Below are positions 27,425-35,638 of a stretch of 64,000 nt of DNA, piece after piece. Source of the DNA: Neptuniibacter marinus. Its GTDB lineage: Bacteria > Pseudomonadota > Gammaproteobacteria > Pseudomonadales > Balneatricaceae. The stretch's first letter is position 1. Every line of letters starts with the position of its first letter. Where the stretch lies: positions 1 to 64,000 of the forward strand of contig NZ_LUTR01000013.1 of the NCBI RefSeq assembly GCF_001597725.1, read 5' to 3'. The notes under the pieces were generated by a model, which made no database searches, was not told the DNA's origin, and saw only the letters and a program-made list of their open reading frames with translations. Made by a program: the position numbers and the translations under genes.

Positions 27425-28261
27425 TTAATGTGTGGTCGTTTTTACCGCTTCTAGTCGTTCTACCCACTGCTTTTCCCAGCAGCAGCTATGTGTAGCGCCA
27501 TCGATGATATAGATAGAAACCTTATGTTTTAAATAGCGAAACTTGTCGTGAAATTTTTGTAATAAAATTGGCGGCGTATTTTTATCCTTGGCACCGACAA
27601 AGTGGTGTTGCTCGATCTGTGAAAGCTGCTTGATGTAATGGGCTGGGTTCAGAGAGTCTGCTAGAGGTGAAACATGATGGTAATTAGACCATTCTGTATG
27701 GTCGAGGTTTGCTGAGAGGGTGATAACTTTATTGATATCATTCCTTCTGAGTGCGATCAGTGTCGCCACCGTTCCACCTCCTGAAAAACCGATGAGGTTG
27801 ATGTGTTTAGCCTCAGCGTTTTGAACCGCTTTATCTATGGCTTGACTCATTGCTTGAATAACCTCTTCAGCGTACCTTGCTGAGGTCCAGTAGCGGTTAT
27901 TGCAATGAGGTTGTGTTGGGATATATTGACAGGGTCTCGCTAGGTAAAGGCTATCATTTTCATGTGCGGCAAGTGCTAGCTTCAGCGCAACTGGATTTTT
28001 AGGTGTCGGATCTGATGAGGGTTTTGTTCGGGATGACCAAGCGAAACCATCACCTTCTATATAGATGGTTAACAGGTCAGATTTTACTTTGTCGGCGGGT
28101 TGATAGCTCCGAAGCGTGAATTGTGATGTTGTTATATCTACTGCCACCCAGTGTTTAGTGGCGGCTAACGTTTCTGCTGTTGGATAGGTATTGTAGGAGC
28201 AGGCTGTTAACGTCAGTGTTAGGATAAGGGTTAACTTTATTAAGGTTGAGGTGTATTGCAT
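27425..28261 (-). CDS. Alpha/beta-hydrolase-fold lipoprotein
   Basis: 278 residues with a lipoprotein signal (LTLILTLTLTAC, Cys21). The nucleophile elbow GFSGGG is at about 161-166, and a late His is in DGATHSCCWEKQW (about 256). The substrate is unknown. Similar lipoproteins are annotated only as alpha/beta hydrolases. Transcribed alone. Confidence 0.8.
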   Translation of the reverse strand: MQYTSTLIKLTLILTLTLTACSYNTYPTAETLAATKHWVAVDITTSQFTLRSYQPADKVKSDLLTIYIEGDGFAWSSRTKPSSDPTPKNPVALKLALAAHENDSLYLARPCQYIPTQPHCNNRYWTSARYAEEVIQAMSQAIDKAVQNAEAKHINLIGFSGGGTVATLIALRRNDINKVITLSANLDHTEWSNYHHVSPLADSLNPAHYIKQLSQIEQHHFVGAKDKNTPPILLQKFHDKFRYLKHKVSIYIIDGATHSCCWEKQWVERLEAVKTTTH

Positions 28262-28338
28262 TGGCTAACGCGTCCTTTTTAGGGTGGCTTCCCTACATGG
28301 ATGTTCCCCTTCTTAAATTAATTTTACAAGAGTGAGCT

Positions 28339-28833
28339 ATGTATAGGCGAAGGTTCTTAGGGCTTTTGTGTGAAGCGGCAGTGATCGCACCTTTAGTGTT
28401 TCAAATTAGAACGGCTTCAGCCTCATTAGATAAAGTGGGGGTGAATAGCGAAACATTGTCTGCTTTTCTTGATGTTCTTATACCTAAAGATGAGACACCC
28501 TCTGCGAGCGAACTGAATACCCATACAAAAATTATTGCGCATGGGTATCGAATTGAGAACTACATTGTTTTATTGCAGCAAGGATTGGCGTGGTTGGACC
28601 GGCAGTCTGTGACCTATTTTATGAAGCCTTATGCGGCGCTTAGTACAAGGGAGCAGGAACGTGTGACCTACCTAGCGTCAACACCAGATGCGCCGAGTAT
28701 TGTTCAACTATTTTTTAGTCGAATTAAAAATGATGCACTATTTATTTACTACACTCAACCGGAAAGCTGGAAGGGCATGATCGAGTCGCCTCCTCAGCCC
28801 TATGGTTATCCTGATTTTCAAGAGATCGGCTAA
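28339..28833 (+). CDS. Tat-exported small subunit of a GMC dehydrogenase
   Basis: 164 residues of the gluconate 2-dehydrogenase subunit 3 type. A twin-arginine signal (YRRRFLGL, then a hydrophobic stretch to about 28) would carry the folded complex to the periplasm with its signal-less partner. The body has LDVLIPKDETPSASEL and a C-terminal YPESWKGM-like block (QPESWKGMIESPPQPYGYPDF). Its stop overlaps the next start (TAATG). Confidence 0.85.
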   Translation: MYRRRFLGLLCEAAVIAPLVFQIRTASASLDKVGVNSETLSAFLDVLIPKDETPSASELNTHTKIIAHGYRIENYIVLLQQGLAWLDRQSVTYFMKPYAALSTREQERVTYLASTPDAPSIVQLFFSRIKNDALFIYYTQPESWKGMIESPPQPYGYPDFQEIG

Positions 28834-30497
28834 TGGGCTTTTTACACGAAGATTATGATGTCGTCATTGTAGGGGCCGGTGCTGGCGGTGGTGCGATGGC
28901 TTGGGCGTTGGCACAGGAAAATATAAAGGTTTTAGTTTTAGATGCTGGGCCTGCTTATGCGCCTGAGGTGGATTTTAAATTAACAACTCAGCACTGGGAG
29001 GATAGCTTTCCCGCTAAATATAAAAGCCCTGCTGTTCAGTTTGCCTCCCATCAACCATTAAAAAAACAGTATAAAGGGCTGAGATCGTGGAATCACCTTC
29101 GTGGACTGTTAAATACCAGTAATGAACGTATATCCTTTGGTTATCATCGTGTTCAAGGGATAGGGGGGAGTTCGCTGCATTATAGTGCTGAAGCCCATCG
29201 AATGAATCCACATGCCATGAAAATGCATAGCCGGTTTGGTGTGGCAGCTGATTGGCCTTTGACCTATGAGGAGCTGGAACCCTTTTATGCGCAGGCTGAA
29301 GAGGTGATGGGGGTTGCCGGGAATTCTGCTCATCCACCTCGATCGCGTTGGCGCAGTACGCCATTTCCGCAAAAAGCCCACCCGCTGTGTGCACATAGCC
29401 AGATTTTGAGTCGAGGTTTTAATCAATTAGGTCTTAATCTAGAACATAATTCATTAGCGATTTTGTCGACACCAACGGATGGGCGTCCTTCATGTAATTA
29501 TTGTGGTTGTTGTTTGAAAGGTTGTTCACGGATGGACAAAGGCACTGTTGACCTTACCTATATTAAACACGCTGTAGCGACCGGGTTTTGTACGGTTGTG
29601 CCCAATGTATCGGTCAAAAGAATTGAAACGGGAGATAAGGATAAAGTCACGGGTGTTCAGTTGGTACACGAAGGGAAAGAGATGCACCTCCGGTGTGATT
29701 TATTAGTGGTTGCTGGCGGTGCAATTGAGACACCACGTTTGTTACTTGCGTCAAAGAGTGCTCAATCGCCCGATGGGTTATGTAATGAGTCTGGGCAAGT
29801 CGGAAAAAACTTTATGGAGACGCTTCTTTGGACGAGTAGCTGTTTTTATCCACAAGCGCTGGGTAGCTATAAAGGGACCGCGGTTGACGCTATCTGTTGG
29901 GATTTTAATGACCCTGATGCTATCCCCGGTGTGATTGGTGGATGTCGATTTAGCACATCGGTTGCTGAGTCTGACTTGCTTGGCCCGCGCGCGTATGCAA
30001 CACGCGTAGTAGACGGTTGGGGGCTTGATCATAAAAAGAAAATGAGAGCCTTATTTGGCTCTGTTTTGTCGGTGTCGGGTATTTGTGAAAGCCTCCCCCA
30101 TGAAAAATCTTTTGTAAGCTTATCCATAGATAAAGATGAGTCGGGAATGCCGTTACCAGTTATTAGTAGTTACCTAGACGAGGAAGCCATTAATCGCATC
30201 GCGTTTATGTCAGACAAATGTAGAGAGGTCCTTAGTGCAGCGGGTGGAGGTGAGATTTTTGAGGAGTTTAGTTCCTACGACATATTCAGTTCGACTCACG
30301 TTTTTGGGACATGTCGAATGGGTAATGATAGAGGACGCTCGGTGGTTAACCGTTTTTGCCAGAGTCACCGCTGGGCTAATCTTTATCTTGTTGATGCAAG
30401 TGTGTTCCCTAGCTCCGGTGGGGGAGAATCGCCGAGCCTTACTATTCAAGCATTAGCCATACGAGCGGCGAAGCATATTATAAATAGATCAGGTTAG
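28833..30497 (+). CDS. GMC-family FAD dehydrogenase large subunit
   Basis: 554 residues. The FAD motif GAGAGGGAMAWALAQE is at about 15-30, the GIGGSSLHYSAEAHR block at about 110-124 and the C-terminal HVFGTCRMG ... LYLVDASVFPSSGGGESPSLTIQALAIRAA. A cysteine cluster CNYCGCCLKGC (about 222-232) resembles the Fe-S site of FAD-dependent glucose/gluconate dehydrogenases. It would oxidise a sugar or alcohol in the periplasm and be exported with the Tat subunit. No cytochrome c subunit follows, so the electron acceptor is unclear. Confidence 0.88.
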   Translation: MGFLHEDYDVVIVGAGAGGGAMAWALAQENIKVLVLDAGPAYAPEVDFKLTTQHWEDSFPAKYKSPAVQFASHQPLKKQYKGLRSWNHLRGLLNTSNERISFGYHRVQGIGGSSLHYSAEAHRMNPHAMKMHSRFGVAADWPLTYEELEPFYAQAEEVMGVAGNSAHPPRSRWRSTPFPQKAHPLCAHSQILSRGFNQLGLNLEHNSLAILSTPTDGRPSCNYCGCCLKGCSRMDKGTVDLTYIKHAVATGFCTVVPNVSVKRIETGDKDKVTGVQLVHEGKEMHLRCDLLVVAGGAIETPRLLLASKSAQSPDGLCNESGQVGKNFMETLLWTSSCFYPQALGSYKGTAVDAICWDFNDPDAIPGVIGGCRFSTSVAESDLLGPRAYATRVVDGWGLDHKKKMRALFGSVLSVSGICESLPHEKSFVSLSIDKDESGMPLPVISSYLDEEAINRIAFMSDKCREVLSAAGGGEIFEEFSSYDIFSSTHVFGTCRMGNDRGRSVVNRFCQSHRWANLYLVDASVFPSSGGGESPSLTIQALAIRAAKHIINRSG

Positions 30498-30837
30498 GTT
30501 AGGTAATCGTTTTTAAGGGAAGGAAAGGGGGAGTGGCGAAGGAGTAAGCGCTCCGTTATTGGTCAATAATAAGGTTTTTTCTGTTTAGTGAGCTTTGATT
30601 TTTAAAACAAAAAAATAGTATTAAGTCTGTATGTTTTTTTATGAAGGTTGTTATAAGCTTCCAGTACCTATGGTGTGTTCAGGTGTTATTAATCTTGAAT
30701 TACTGTCTATTAATTGACCTTTTTTTAAACATTGTATCTTTATTTTCTGTTTATTCTCCCGTTTGAATCTAAATCCTTGCTGTTGAATCAGCAGTGGCTA
30801 TACTGATGAGTATCTTTAAGTTTTTAAAAGGAACGAT
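30498..30837. other. Intergenic region before the autotransporter
   Basis: No gene is seen. AT-rich, with several T runs (30720-30740). A plausible promoter region and an AAAAGGAACG ribosome site precede the next ATG. No clear terminator for the GMC gene was found. Confidence 0.5.
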
Positions 30838-32475
30838 ATGTCTCTCATTAGACGTTTTTTGACACTGGTTGTGTTGTTGGTAAGTATGCAGGCTAATGCC
30901 GGCCATCTGTTTACACAGAATGTTATTAATACGCCTATTAATCTTACCACTGGTACCGGAATAACTATTACACAGAAAACCTATGAAGGTGGCGGTGTTG
31001 ATGGAACGGTCACGGTTAATTTTGGTGGGGATTGGGATGCAGGTGATGTGATGACCATCACGATCGGTACTTATACTCAAACCTTCTCATATGACGACCC
31101 GCTAGCAGGAACGACTCAAGATGTGTCGAACCTCTATGTTAATGACCCAACCTTAGATGCGCTTGATCTTGGTGGAACATTTCCAGCAGATCAGGAATGG
31201 TCTTTTGCCGCTGTGCAGGGTGATTTTACCTTAGAAGGTTACCGTATTTACCTCGTAGGCCAGACCTTTAATGGAACCGGTGCTGGTTTGATTGACCAAT
31301 CACAGGTTGTAGTCGTTGGACCAACGGAGGTCTTTGAGCCGGTATCAACCGATAATACAACGGGTACGGGTGAGATGCTAGACCAGCTAAATGGTAATGT
31401 GACCGGTGAAATGGCTACAATCATTGCTGATATGGCAGCTTTGTCTGATAATGATAGGCAAGCAGCAGTAAAAAAAGTGTCACCTGAAACAGGTGCGGCC
31501 TTAAGTCAGGCTGCTACCCAAACAATAACGGGTGCGCTTGATACGGTGCAGGTTAGGTTAAATTCCCTTCGTTCTCAAAGTTTTTCAACGACCGCACTAA
31601 ATTATGATGCCGAAACCGGTCTGTCAGCAGGTGATGAGCACTACCGTCAATCGATGTGGTTAAAAGCGTTTGGCGCGTCGGCCCATCAAGGTGGTAACGA
31701 TGGTTATGCTGGTTACGGAAGTGATATCCATGGTATTGCTGCGGGTGGTGATACCTTATTGGAAAATGATTGGGTTTTAGGGGGGGCATTTACCTATGCC
31801 AATACAGATGTGGAACTTGGCGATTACCGCGACGGTGATGGCTCAGATATAGAAACGTGGCAATTTACGGCTTATGCCTCACGTGATTTTGGTAAGTGGT
31901 ACCTAGAGTCAATGTTAGCGTATGCCTATCAGGATTATGAAACACAACGGGATACCGGCGTGTCAGGCATCGCGAGTGGTGACTTTTCCGGTGATATGTA
32001 CGCCTTGCGTGTGACGGCTGGTATGCCCCTTGAGTACACGTCTGGTATCACTATTACCCCTTATGCGGGTCTTGAATACTCTTACATGACCCTAGATGGT
32101 TATACCGAAACAGGGGCGGGTGTGATGTCCTTAAATGTTGAAGAGCAGGATGTAGATCGAGGCTGGGTATTATTAGGTGCTAGAATTAGCAAAGACCTAG
32201 TGTTAGATAGTGGGGCTGAAGTAACGCCTTCTGTCCAGTTTGGTTTACGTCACGCATTGAATAACAGTGGTATTAATACTGTGACATCCTTTATTGGCGG
32301 TGGTGGTAACTTTATCTCAGAGGGTCAAGATATTCATCGCAATGTTTATAGTATAGGCCTTGGACTCGATATTCAGCGCTCTGATAACTTTACGCTTTCG
32401 TTGTTACTTGATACTGCGTTTGCAGATGAGTATGAGAGTTATCAAGGTCAAGTTGTTGGTAATTGGCGGTTCTGA
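30838..32475 (+). CDS. Autotransporter-domain outer-membrane protein with a short passenger
   Basis: 545 residues. The signal peptide spans about 1-21 (ANA/G). A Gly/Thr-rich beta passenger (about 22-180) contains VTVNFGGDWDAGDVMTITIG. A linker helix with LSQAATQTITGALDTVQVRL precedes a C-terminal beta-barrel of about 270 residues (from about 275) ending in aromatic VVGNWRF. It should insert in the outer membrane through BAM. The passenger is short and not recognised. A strong terminator follows. Confidence 0.87.
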   Translation: MSLIRRFLTLVVLLVSMQANAGHLFTQNVINTPINLTTGTGITITQKTYEGGGVDGTVTVNFGGDWDAGDVMTITIGTYTQTFSYDDPLAGTTQDVSNLYVNDPTLDALDLGGTFPADQEWSFAAVQGDFTLEGYRIYLVGQTFNGTGAGLIDQSQVVVVGPTEVFEPVSTDNTTGTGEMLDQLNGNVTGEMATIIADMAALSDNDRQAAVKKVSPETGAALSQAATQTITGALDTVQVRLNSLRSQSFSTTALNYDAETGLSAGDEHYRQSMWLKAFGASAHQGGNDGYAGYGSDIHGIAAGGDTLLENDWVLGGAFTYANTDVELGDYRDGDGSDIETWQFTAYASRDFGKWYLESMLAYAYQDYETQRDTGVSGIASGDFSGDMYALRVTAGMPLEYTSGITITPYAGLEYSYMTLDGYTETGAGVMSLNVEEQDVDRGWVLLGARISKDLVLDSGAEVTPSVQFGLRHALNNSGINTVTSFIGGGGNFISEGQDIHRNVYSIGLGLDIQRSDNFTLSLLLDTAFADEYESYQGQVVGNWRF

Positions 32476-32497
32476 TACCGCACACTTAAACCGTATT

Positions 32498-32524
32498 AAG
32501 CCCGGTTAAGTGCCGGGCTTTTTA
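32498..32524 (+). terminator. Terminator of the autotransporter gene
   Basis: Perfect 8-bp stem AAGCCCGG/CCGGGCTT with a TTAAGTG loop followed by TTTT. Confidence 0.88.
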
Positions 32525-32567
32525 ATGGGAAATATTTTATTACTTGAATGTAGAATAGGTAATCGAG

Positions 32568-33617
32568 ATGCGATGGGTAACACTTTTATTAACGCTGATC
32601 GTCAGTATCAACAGCGCTTTAGCGTCGCCGCTTGAAAATGGGCTCAAGAAAGCTTCTGAGGGTGACTTTAAAACGGCTGTTGAGTTATTAGAGCCGCTCG
32701 CTGAAACAGGTAATAGTGATGCTCAGTATAATTTAGGAGCGATTTATTATTCTGGAAAGCTGGGTGTTGCTAATCCCGCTAAAGCGATTAAATTGTTTAA
32801 TACTGCCGCAGAGTCAGGTCATGTAGAGGCTGCTCATAATTTAGGTTATATCTTTTACATGGGGGCAGGTGCTAAACGAGACCTTACTTTGGCGTTTAAG
32901 TGGTTTTCGCAAGCTGCCAGTGCCGGACATATAGAATCCCAAGTGAGTTTAGCCACCCTGTATGTGAATGGGCAGGGCGTAACGAAAGATATTAGTAAAG
33001 CGGCCAATTGGTTCGAGCGAGCAGCTGAAAAAGATAATATGCAGGCGGCTTATAACTTGGGCATTATTTTTTCATCGGGTGAAGGTGTAGAAAAGGATTA
33101 TCAAAAAGCGAAAAAGTGGCTCCTGCGTGTCGCTGAAAAGGGGCATGTTAATGCGCAGTTCTATTTAGGGAATTTATACCTGAATGGACGGGGTGAAAAA
33201 GCGAACCCCGTTGTGGCAAAGCAGTGGTATAAAAAAGCAGCGAACGCTGGACATGCTGAAGCACAATACGCGTTAGCTATGCTGGACTTTATTGGTATTG
33301 ATGGACAGCCGGACTATGAGGCGGCGTTAGCTATGTTCCACAAATCGGCAAACGGTTGGGATAGGAATGCACAGTATTATTTAGGCCATCAGTATTATTA
33401 TGGACTAGGGGTGAAAAAAGATGCGATGGAAGCGTATAAATGGTTTGATTTGTCAGCAGCCAATGGACATGTAGGTGCACATTATATGCGTTCGATTGTG
33501 GCACATCACTTAACAGAAAAGCAGGTTGGTACTGCGCATAAGAATGCATTGCAGTGGTTTGATGCTAACCATGATAACCCGCACAAACATTATGATTTGA
33601 AGCCTCACAGCCATTAA
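32568..33617 (+). CDS. Sel1-repeat protein, secreted
   Basis: 349 residues with a Sec signal (about 1-19, cleavage after ALA). About eight Sel1-like repeats of 36 residues follow, each with the pattern A-x-x-x-L-G-x-x-Y-x-x-G-x-G-V-x-K-D-x-x-K-A-x-x-W-x-x-x-A-A (for example AQYNLGAIYYSGKLGV, AAYNLGIIFSSGEGVEKDY). These superhelical repeats mediate protein contacts. The partner is unknown; it may work with the autotransporter upstream. Confidence 0.9.
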   Translation: MRWVTLLLTLIVSINSALASPLENGLKKASEGDFKTAVELLEPLAETGNSDAQYNLGAIYYSGKLGVANPAKAIKLFNTAAESGHVEAAHNLGYIFYMGAGAKRDLTLAFKWFSQAASAGHIESQVSLATLYVNGQGVTKDISKAANWFERAAEKDNMQAAYNLGIIFSSGEGVEKDYQKAKKWLLRVAEKGHVNAQFYLGNLYLNGRGEKANPVVAKQWYKKAANAGHAEAQYALAMLDFIGIDGQPDYEAALAMFHKSANGWDRNAQYYLGHQYYYGLGVKKDAMEAYKWFDLSAANGHVGAHYMRSIVAHHLTEKQVGTAHKNALQWFDANHDNPHKHYDLKPHSH

Positions 33618-33669
33618 GTTAATTCCGTTGCATGTGATTACCTGTTTGTAACCACTAAAAAGCTTATAG

Positions 33670-33695
33670 AAACCAGCGTAACTGCTGGTTTTTTG
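33670..33695 (+). terminator. Terminator of the Sel1 gene
   Basis: Stem AAACCAGC/GCTGGTTT with a GTAACT loop followed by TTTG. Confidence 0.85.
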
Positions 33696-33815
33696 TTTAT
33701 ACCCCATTCCATTTATAGGGAGCTCCCCCTATAACCAAGCAGACGCGGAGCATATAGGTATTAATGGAGAGCTCGATTTATTTAGGATGTTGATCGCTTG
33801 TATTTTTGGCTGGGT

Positions 33816-34172
33816 TTAAAACGGAATATCATCATCGAATGATGCTGCTTCTGGCGCATAGTTGTCCAGTGGAGGCTGTTCTTGATTCATATGGCTATTA
33901 ATAGAGGAGCCTGTTTCAACTTTCCAGGCTTGGAGGTTGTTGAAGTAACGGCCGTTATATTCCCGGCCACGAATATCAAAAGTAACTGTGACATCCTGAC
34001 CCACTTGGAGGTTGTCGAGTAAGCTCACCTTGTCTTGAACAAATTCAAGATTAATCTCCTGCGGGTACTTACCATCTTCAACGATGACGACCATTTCGCG
34101 CTTAGTAAAACCGCTGTTAAATGTTTGAGGGTCTTGAATTAATTTAACTTTACCTGATAGCTCGTAAGCCAT
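33816..34172 (-). CDS. DUF3127 OB-fold protein with an SSB-like tail
   Basis: 118 residues. The DUF3127 domain (about 1-92) begins MAYELSGKVKLIQDPQTFNSGFTKREMVV and contains FDIRGREYNGRYFNNLQAWKVE. The C-terminus is a flexible Pro/Glu segment ending SFDDDIPF, matching the conserved acidic tip of bacterial SSB (DDDIPF). That tip recruits RecQ, PriA, ExoI and others, so this protein may compete with or supplement SSB. Function not proven. Transcribed alone. Confidence 0.88.
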   Translation of the reverse strand: MAYELSGKVKLIQDPQTFNSGFTKREMVVIVEDGKYPQEINLEFVQDKVSLLDNLQVGQDVTVTFDIRGREYNGRYFNNLQAWKVETGSSINSHMNQEQPPLDNYAPEAASFDDDIPF

Positions 34173-34408
34173 TATTTCCTACCTTTAAGAAGACTATCGC
34201 AGGGATTAATTAAACCAGAAAAGAGGAGCGATTACCTCAGATTCAATCTATTTTTCATTGAATTATATAGTCACTGTTAGACATATAGCGTTGGAATCTC
34301 TATTTAGTTTCTCTTGGGCGTTGTATCTATTTAGTAATAATAAATTGTATTAATGATAGATTTTTTTGTTATAAATCTTCTCCATCATCTTCACTTAAAC
34401 CAAACACT

Positions 34409-34424
34409 TGTTTAAGCTTAAACA
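34409..34424. promoter_or_regulatory. Perfect 16-bp palindrome before the YeiH-family gene
   Basis: TGTTTAAGCTTAAACA is a perfect palindrome 118 bp before the YeiH-family start. It lies in a 369-bp gene-free stretch (34173-34541) otherwise AT-rich with no other recognised feature. Likely operator; the regulator is unknown. Confidence 0.5.
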
Positions 34425-34541
34425 GGTCTATGTGAACGATTCTTAATTACTTATCTGTAGTGGTAACTTACGGCTTCTGCGAAATACTTCGTGGGAGGGA
34501 GATCGTTATCCCATGACCTTGTATATATGTTGGAGAATGCG

Positions 34542-35573
34542 ATGTCCCACATCGGAAAAAAAGCGCCTTTTTTTAATGGAGGTCGAATGGCCGGGTTTAG
34601 TCAAATGATTCCCGGTTTTGTGCTTTGTATAGTTGTAGGAATGGCTGCTACTTTTGTATCTGAACACTATGGTGGCCCAACTATTCTTTACGCACTGTTG
34701 ATTGGTATGTCCTTGAACTACTTATCATTGGAAGGGCGCTGTGTATCGGGCATTCAGTTTTCAGCTAAGTCAGTATTAAGATTCGGGATTGCTCTGTTAG
34801 GTGCAAGGATTACCTTTGAGGAACTATTAGGGCTAGGTTTAACACCCATTGCCATTGTTTTAGTGGGCGTTCCTTTAACGATTCTTTTTGCTGTTGTGTG
34901 TGGGCGCTGGCTCAAATTAGGTAAGTCTCAAAGTATTTTATCGGGTGCTTCTGTAGGTATTTGTGGTGCATCCGCAGCATTGGCTGTATCTGCTGTGTTA
35001 CCGGATGATGAAGAATCAGAGCGTAATCTGATTTTCACTGTTATTTGTGTAACTGCTTTAAGTACGATCACAATGATCGCTTATCCATTACTGGTAACTA
35101 AGCTTGGGTTTACAACCGATGAAAGTGGGATTTTCCTCGGTGCAACTATCCATGATGTTGCGCAAGTGGTGGGGGCTGGTTATATGATGTCTGACGATGT
35201 TGGTGATGTAGCGACCTTTACTAAGTTACTGCGTGTTGCTCTGCTTGTTCCTGTGGTTATTGTTATTTCATTGATGTTTGCTCGAAGCGGGGTTGCTAAA
35301 AAAGAGGGCGCTTCATCCCTTCCATTACCTGGATTTTTGATCGCGTTTATGATTATTGTGGTGATCAATAGTGCAGGCTATATACCTTCTTTGGTTTTAG
35401 AGGGTATGACTGAGTTATCACGTTGGTGTTTAATTATCGCGATGGTGGGCCTAGGCATGAAAGCATCCTTTAAAGAGCTTTCATTAATGGGTTGGAAACC
35501 GATTGTGTTGATGGTTTCTGAAACTATATTTCTAGCTATTCTTGTGGCTATTTGGCTTTTTACGGTGCGTTAA
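34542..35573 (+). CDS. YeiH/UPF0324 family membrane protein (putative sulfate/sulfite exporter)
   Basis: 343 residues from the ATG at 34542, chosen because GGAG lies 6 bases before it; a GTG at 34491 would add 17 residues. About ten membrane segments. The family motifs SILSGASVGICGASAALAVSAVLP (about 132-155) and GATIHDVAQVVGAGYMMS (about 202-219) are clear. Members are proposed exporters of sulfate or sulfite; the evidence is indirect. Ends in a perfect convergent hairpin. Confidence 0.88.
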   Translation: MSHIGKKAPFFNGGRMAGFSQMIPGFVLCIVVGMAATFVSEHYGGPTILYALLIGMSLNYLSLEGRCVSGIQFSAKSVLRFGIALLGARITFEELLGLGLTPIAIVLVGVPLTILFAVVCGRWLKLGKSQSILSGASVGICGASAALAVSAVLPDDEESERNLIFTVICVTALSTITMIAYPLLVTKLGFTTDESGIFLGATIHDVAQVVGAGYMMSDDVGDVATFTKLLRVALLVPVVIVISLMFARSGVAKKEGASSLPLPGFLIAFMIIVVINSAGYIPSLVLEGMTELSRWCLIIAMVGLGMKASFKELSLMGWKPIVLMVSETIFLAILVAIWLFTVR

Positions 35574-35589
35574 ATTTGTAGATGTATTA

Positions 35590-35621
35590 ATTAACCACAC
35601 CTCAACTGAGGTGTGGTTAAT
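35590..35621. terminator. Bidirectional terminator hairpin
   Basis: Perfect 15-bp stem with a 2-base centre (35590-35604 and 35607-35621, ATTAACCACACCTCA and complement) between the converging YeiH and transglutaminase genes. There is no strong T run on either side. Confidence 0.75.
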
Positions 35622-35638
35622 GTATATCTGTGCTGATA

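Noticed and set aside
29014-29426. Minus-strand frames of 105-126 codons inside the GMC gene
   Set aside because: Opposite-strand shadows of a gene with complete FAD and C-terminal motifs.
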